Assembly (NCBI GenBank): GCA_021806845.1
Contig: JAKAPV010000150.1
Location: 1 to 7,433, forward strand
Direction of reading: 5' to 3'
Length of the DNA: 7,433 nt
DNA from: Bacillota bacterium
GTDB taxonomy: Bacteria; Bacillota; Sulfobacillia; JAJZYS01; JAJYTV01
Shown here: in pieces, positions 6,353-7,433 of the stretch
Layout: each line of letters begins with the position of its first letter
Numbering within the stretch: the first letter of the stretch is position 1
The notes under the pieces: generated by a model
The model's input: only the letters and a program-made list of their open reading frames with translations
What the model was told of the DNA's origin: nothing
Databases searched by the model: none
Translations under genes and position numbers: made by a program

Positions 6353-7433
6353 CGCACTACCTCCCCCAGCGGGCAGCAGCCCTGGTCGATGTGCGCCTGA
6401 TACTCGTCGTGGTAGAGCACGAGGCCCGACTTGAGCACACCGATCGCGGCGTCGCCGAGCGGGCAGAACGTCCGCCCTTCGATGTTGACGACGAGGTCGG
6501 AGAGCATCTCGAGGTCTCCCTGCCGTCCAAGGCCGGCCTCGATGCGCTCGAGCACCTGCCCGAGCCACATCGTGCCTTCGCGGCACGGCGTGCAGAAGCC
6601 GCACGACTCGTGGCGGTAGAACTCCATCAGGCGCAGGGTGGACTTGACGACGCACGCGCGGTCGTCGAGCACGATCACGCCGCCGGAGCCGAGCATGGTG
6701 CCCGCTGCGGCCAAGGCCTCGTAGTCGAGGGCCACGTCGAACTTTTCGGGCGTCAGGATCGGGACGGACGAGCCGCCCGGGATGATCCCCTTGATTTCGC
6801 GGCCCTCCAGCGGGCCGCCGGCGAGGTCGAAGACGAGTTCGCGCAAGGTTACCTTGCCGAGTTCCACTTCGAAGTTGCCAGGGTTCCGTACCGTTCCGGA
6901 TACGGAGAAGAGCTTCGTGCCGGCGCTCTTCTCGGTGCCGTACTTGGCGTACTCCGCGCCGCCCATCGCGAGGATCGGGACGACGGCCGAGAGCGTCTCG
7001 ACATTGTTGACGACGGTCGGCATGCCGTAGAGGCCTGCCGTCGCCGGGAACGGCGGCTTGAGGCGCGGTTGTCCGCGCTTGCCCTCGAGGCTGTTCAGGA
7101 GCGCCGTCTCCTCGCCGCAGATGTAGGCGCCGGCGCCGAGGTAGAGGCTGATGTCGATGCGGCGCCCGGACCCGAGCACGTTGTCGCCGAGGTAGCCCTT
7201 CCCGCGGGCTTCGGCGATCGCGCGCTCGAGGATTTGGTAGCCGACCTTGAACTCGCCGCGCAGGTAGATGAAGGCGTCCTCCGCGCCGATCGCGTACGCC
7301 GACGTCGCGACGCCCTCGAGCAGGAGGTGCGGGTCCTTGTAGATGATCTCCTGGTCCTTGCAGGTGCCCGGTTCCGACTCGTCGGCGTTGCAGACGAGGT
7401 AGCGCGTGCGCCCGTCCTTCGGCAGGAAGCTCC
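6349..7433 (-). CDS. nuoF: NADH-quinone oxidoreductase subunit F (complex I, NADH-binding), 5' partial
   Basis: NuoF binds NADH, FMN and the [4Fe-4S] N3 cluster and is where electrons enter complex I. The gene runs off the right edge; 360 residues are visible, starting at SFLPK, just after where the family's GRGGAGFP FMN loop would be, so about 70-80 residues are missing. Seen: YLVCNADESEPGTCKD near the fragment start, the LGAGAYICGEETALLNSLEG nucleotide/FMN region, KPPFPA and PTVVNNVET, then SCGFCTPCREG with cysteine codons at 6601-6603, 6592-6594 and 6583-6585, and the fourth ligand in FCPLGDA (6463-6465), spaced C-x2-C-x2-C-x39-C. All N3 ligands are present. The reading frame is open past a GTG at 7179, which is internal and not a start. 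It ends in TGA overlapping the nuoG TTG. nuoE would be expected upstream, outside the window. Confidence 0.96.
   Translation of the reverse strand, partial: SFLPKDGRTRYLVCNADESEPGTCKDQEIIYKDPHLLLEGVATSAYAIGAEDAFIYLRGEFKVGYQILERAIAEARGKGYLGDNVLGSGRRIDISLYLGAGAYICGEETALLNSLEGKRGQPRLKPPFPATAGLYGMPTVVNNVETLSAVVPILAMGGAEYAKYGTEKSAGTKLFSVSGTVRNPGNFEVELGKVTLRELVFDLAGGPLEGREIKGIIPGGSSVPILTPEKFDVALDYEALAAAGTMLGSGGVIVLDDRACVVKSTLRLMEFYRHESCGFCTPCREGTMWLGQVLERIEAGLGRQGDLEMLSDLVVNIEGRTFCPLGDAAIGVLKSGLVLYHDEYQAHIDQGCCPLGEVVR
6360..6364 (-). promoter_or_regulatory. Shine-Dalgarno sequence of nuoG within nuoF
   Basis: GGAGG on the minus strand (in a GGGGGAGG run) lies inside the last codons of nuoF, 7 bases before TTG 6352-6350. 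It fixes the TTG as the nuoG start, because no ATG or GTG in frame lies close to the conserved ITLTIDG N-terminus. Confidence 0.8.

Noticed and set aside
4079..6400. 773-codon open frame on the plus strand
   Set aside because: It is antisense to nuoG, whose product has every iron-sulfur ligand in order. The plus-strand product is Arg/Ala/Val/His-rich low-complexity with no family motifs, typical of the frame opposite a GC-rich gene.
6353..6655. N-terminal extension of nuoG by about 100 codons
   Set aside because: It overlaps nuoF coding sequence in another frame and has shadow composition. The Shine-Dalgarno sequence and the ITLTIDG ferredoxin start fix the true start at 6352.

Overview
This is a GC-rich bacterial window with strong G/C preference at third codon positions. 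Those positions explain the many long spurious reading frames opposite the real genes. It holds five recognisable protein genes, two of them cut by the window edges, in two convergent groups. The taxon cannot be fixed from the sequence. GC-rich coding, non-ATG starts and a NuoG that carries the extra N7 iron-sulfur cluster would fit several lineages, such as Chloroflexota, Actinomycetota or Deinococcota-like bacteria. That is only a weak inference.

Left part, plus strand (2-2610): the last 354 codons of an NAD(P)-dependent aldehyde dehydrogenase, then a protein of about 478 residues that I read as a circularly permuted-type ATP-grasp ligase relative of unknown substrate. The 107 bases between them contain a -10-like hexamer and a perfect 11-bp hairpin, which make the second gene's start ambiguous.

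Middle (2611-2850): a convergent intergenic region. A perfect 16-bp hairpin follows the plus-strand genes, and an interrupted 14-bp hairpin follows the minus-strand genes. A 19-nt motif is shared by the two ends, and there is a possible relic of a protein C-terminus on the minus strand.

Right part, minus strand (7433 down to 2851): nuoF (5' end outside the window), nuoG (overlapping nuoF by 4 nt, TTG start) and, after 115 bases, a type II NADH dehydrogenase gene (ndh) with a non-ATG start behind a strong Shine-Dalgarno sequence. NuoF and NuoG form most of the NADH-oxidising electron-input arm of complex I. NDH-2 does the same NADH:quinone chemistry without proton pumping. An NDH-2 gene where nuoH usually sits, carrying Gln at the usual acidic NADH-selectivity position, is the most interesting arrangement here. 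I found no RNA genes, mobile elements or CRISPR array.
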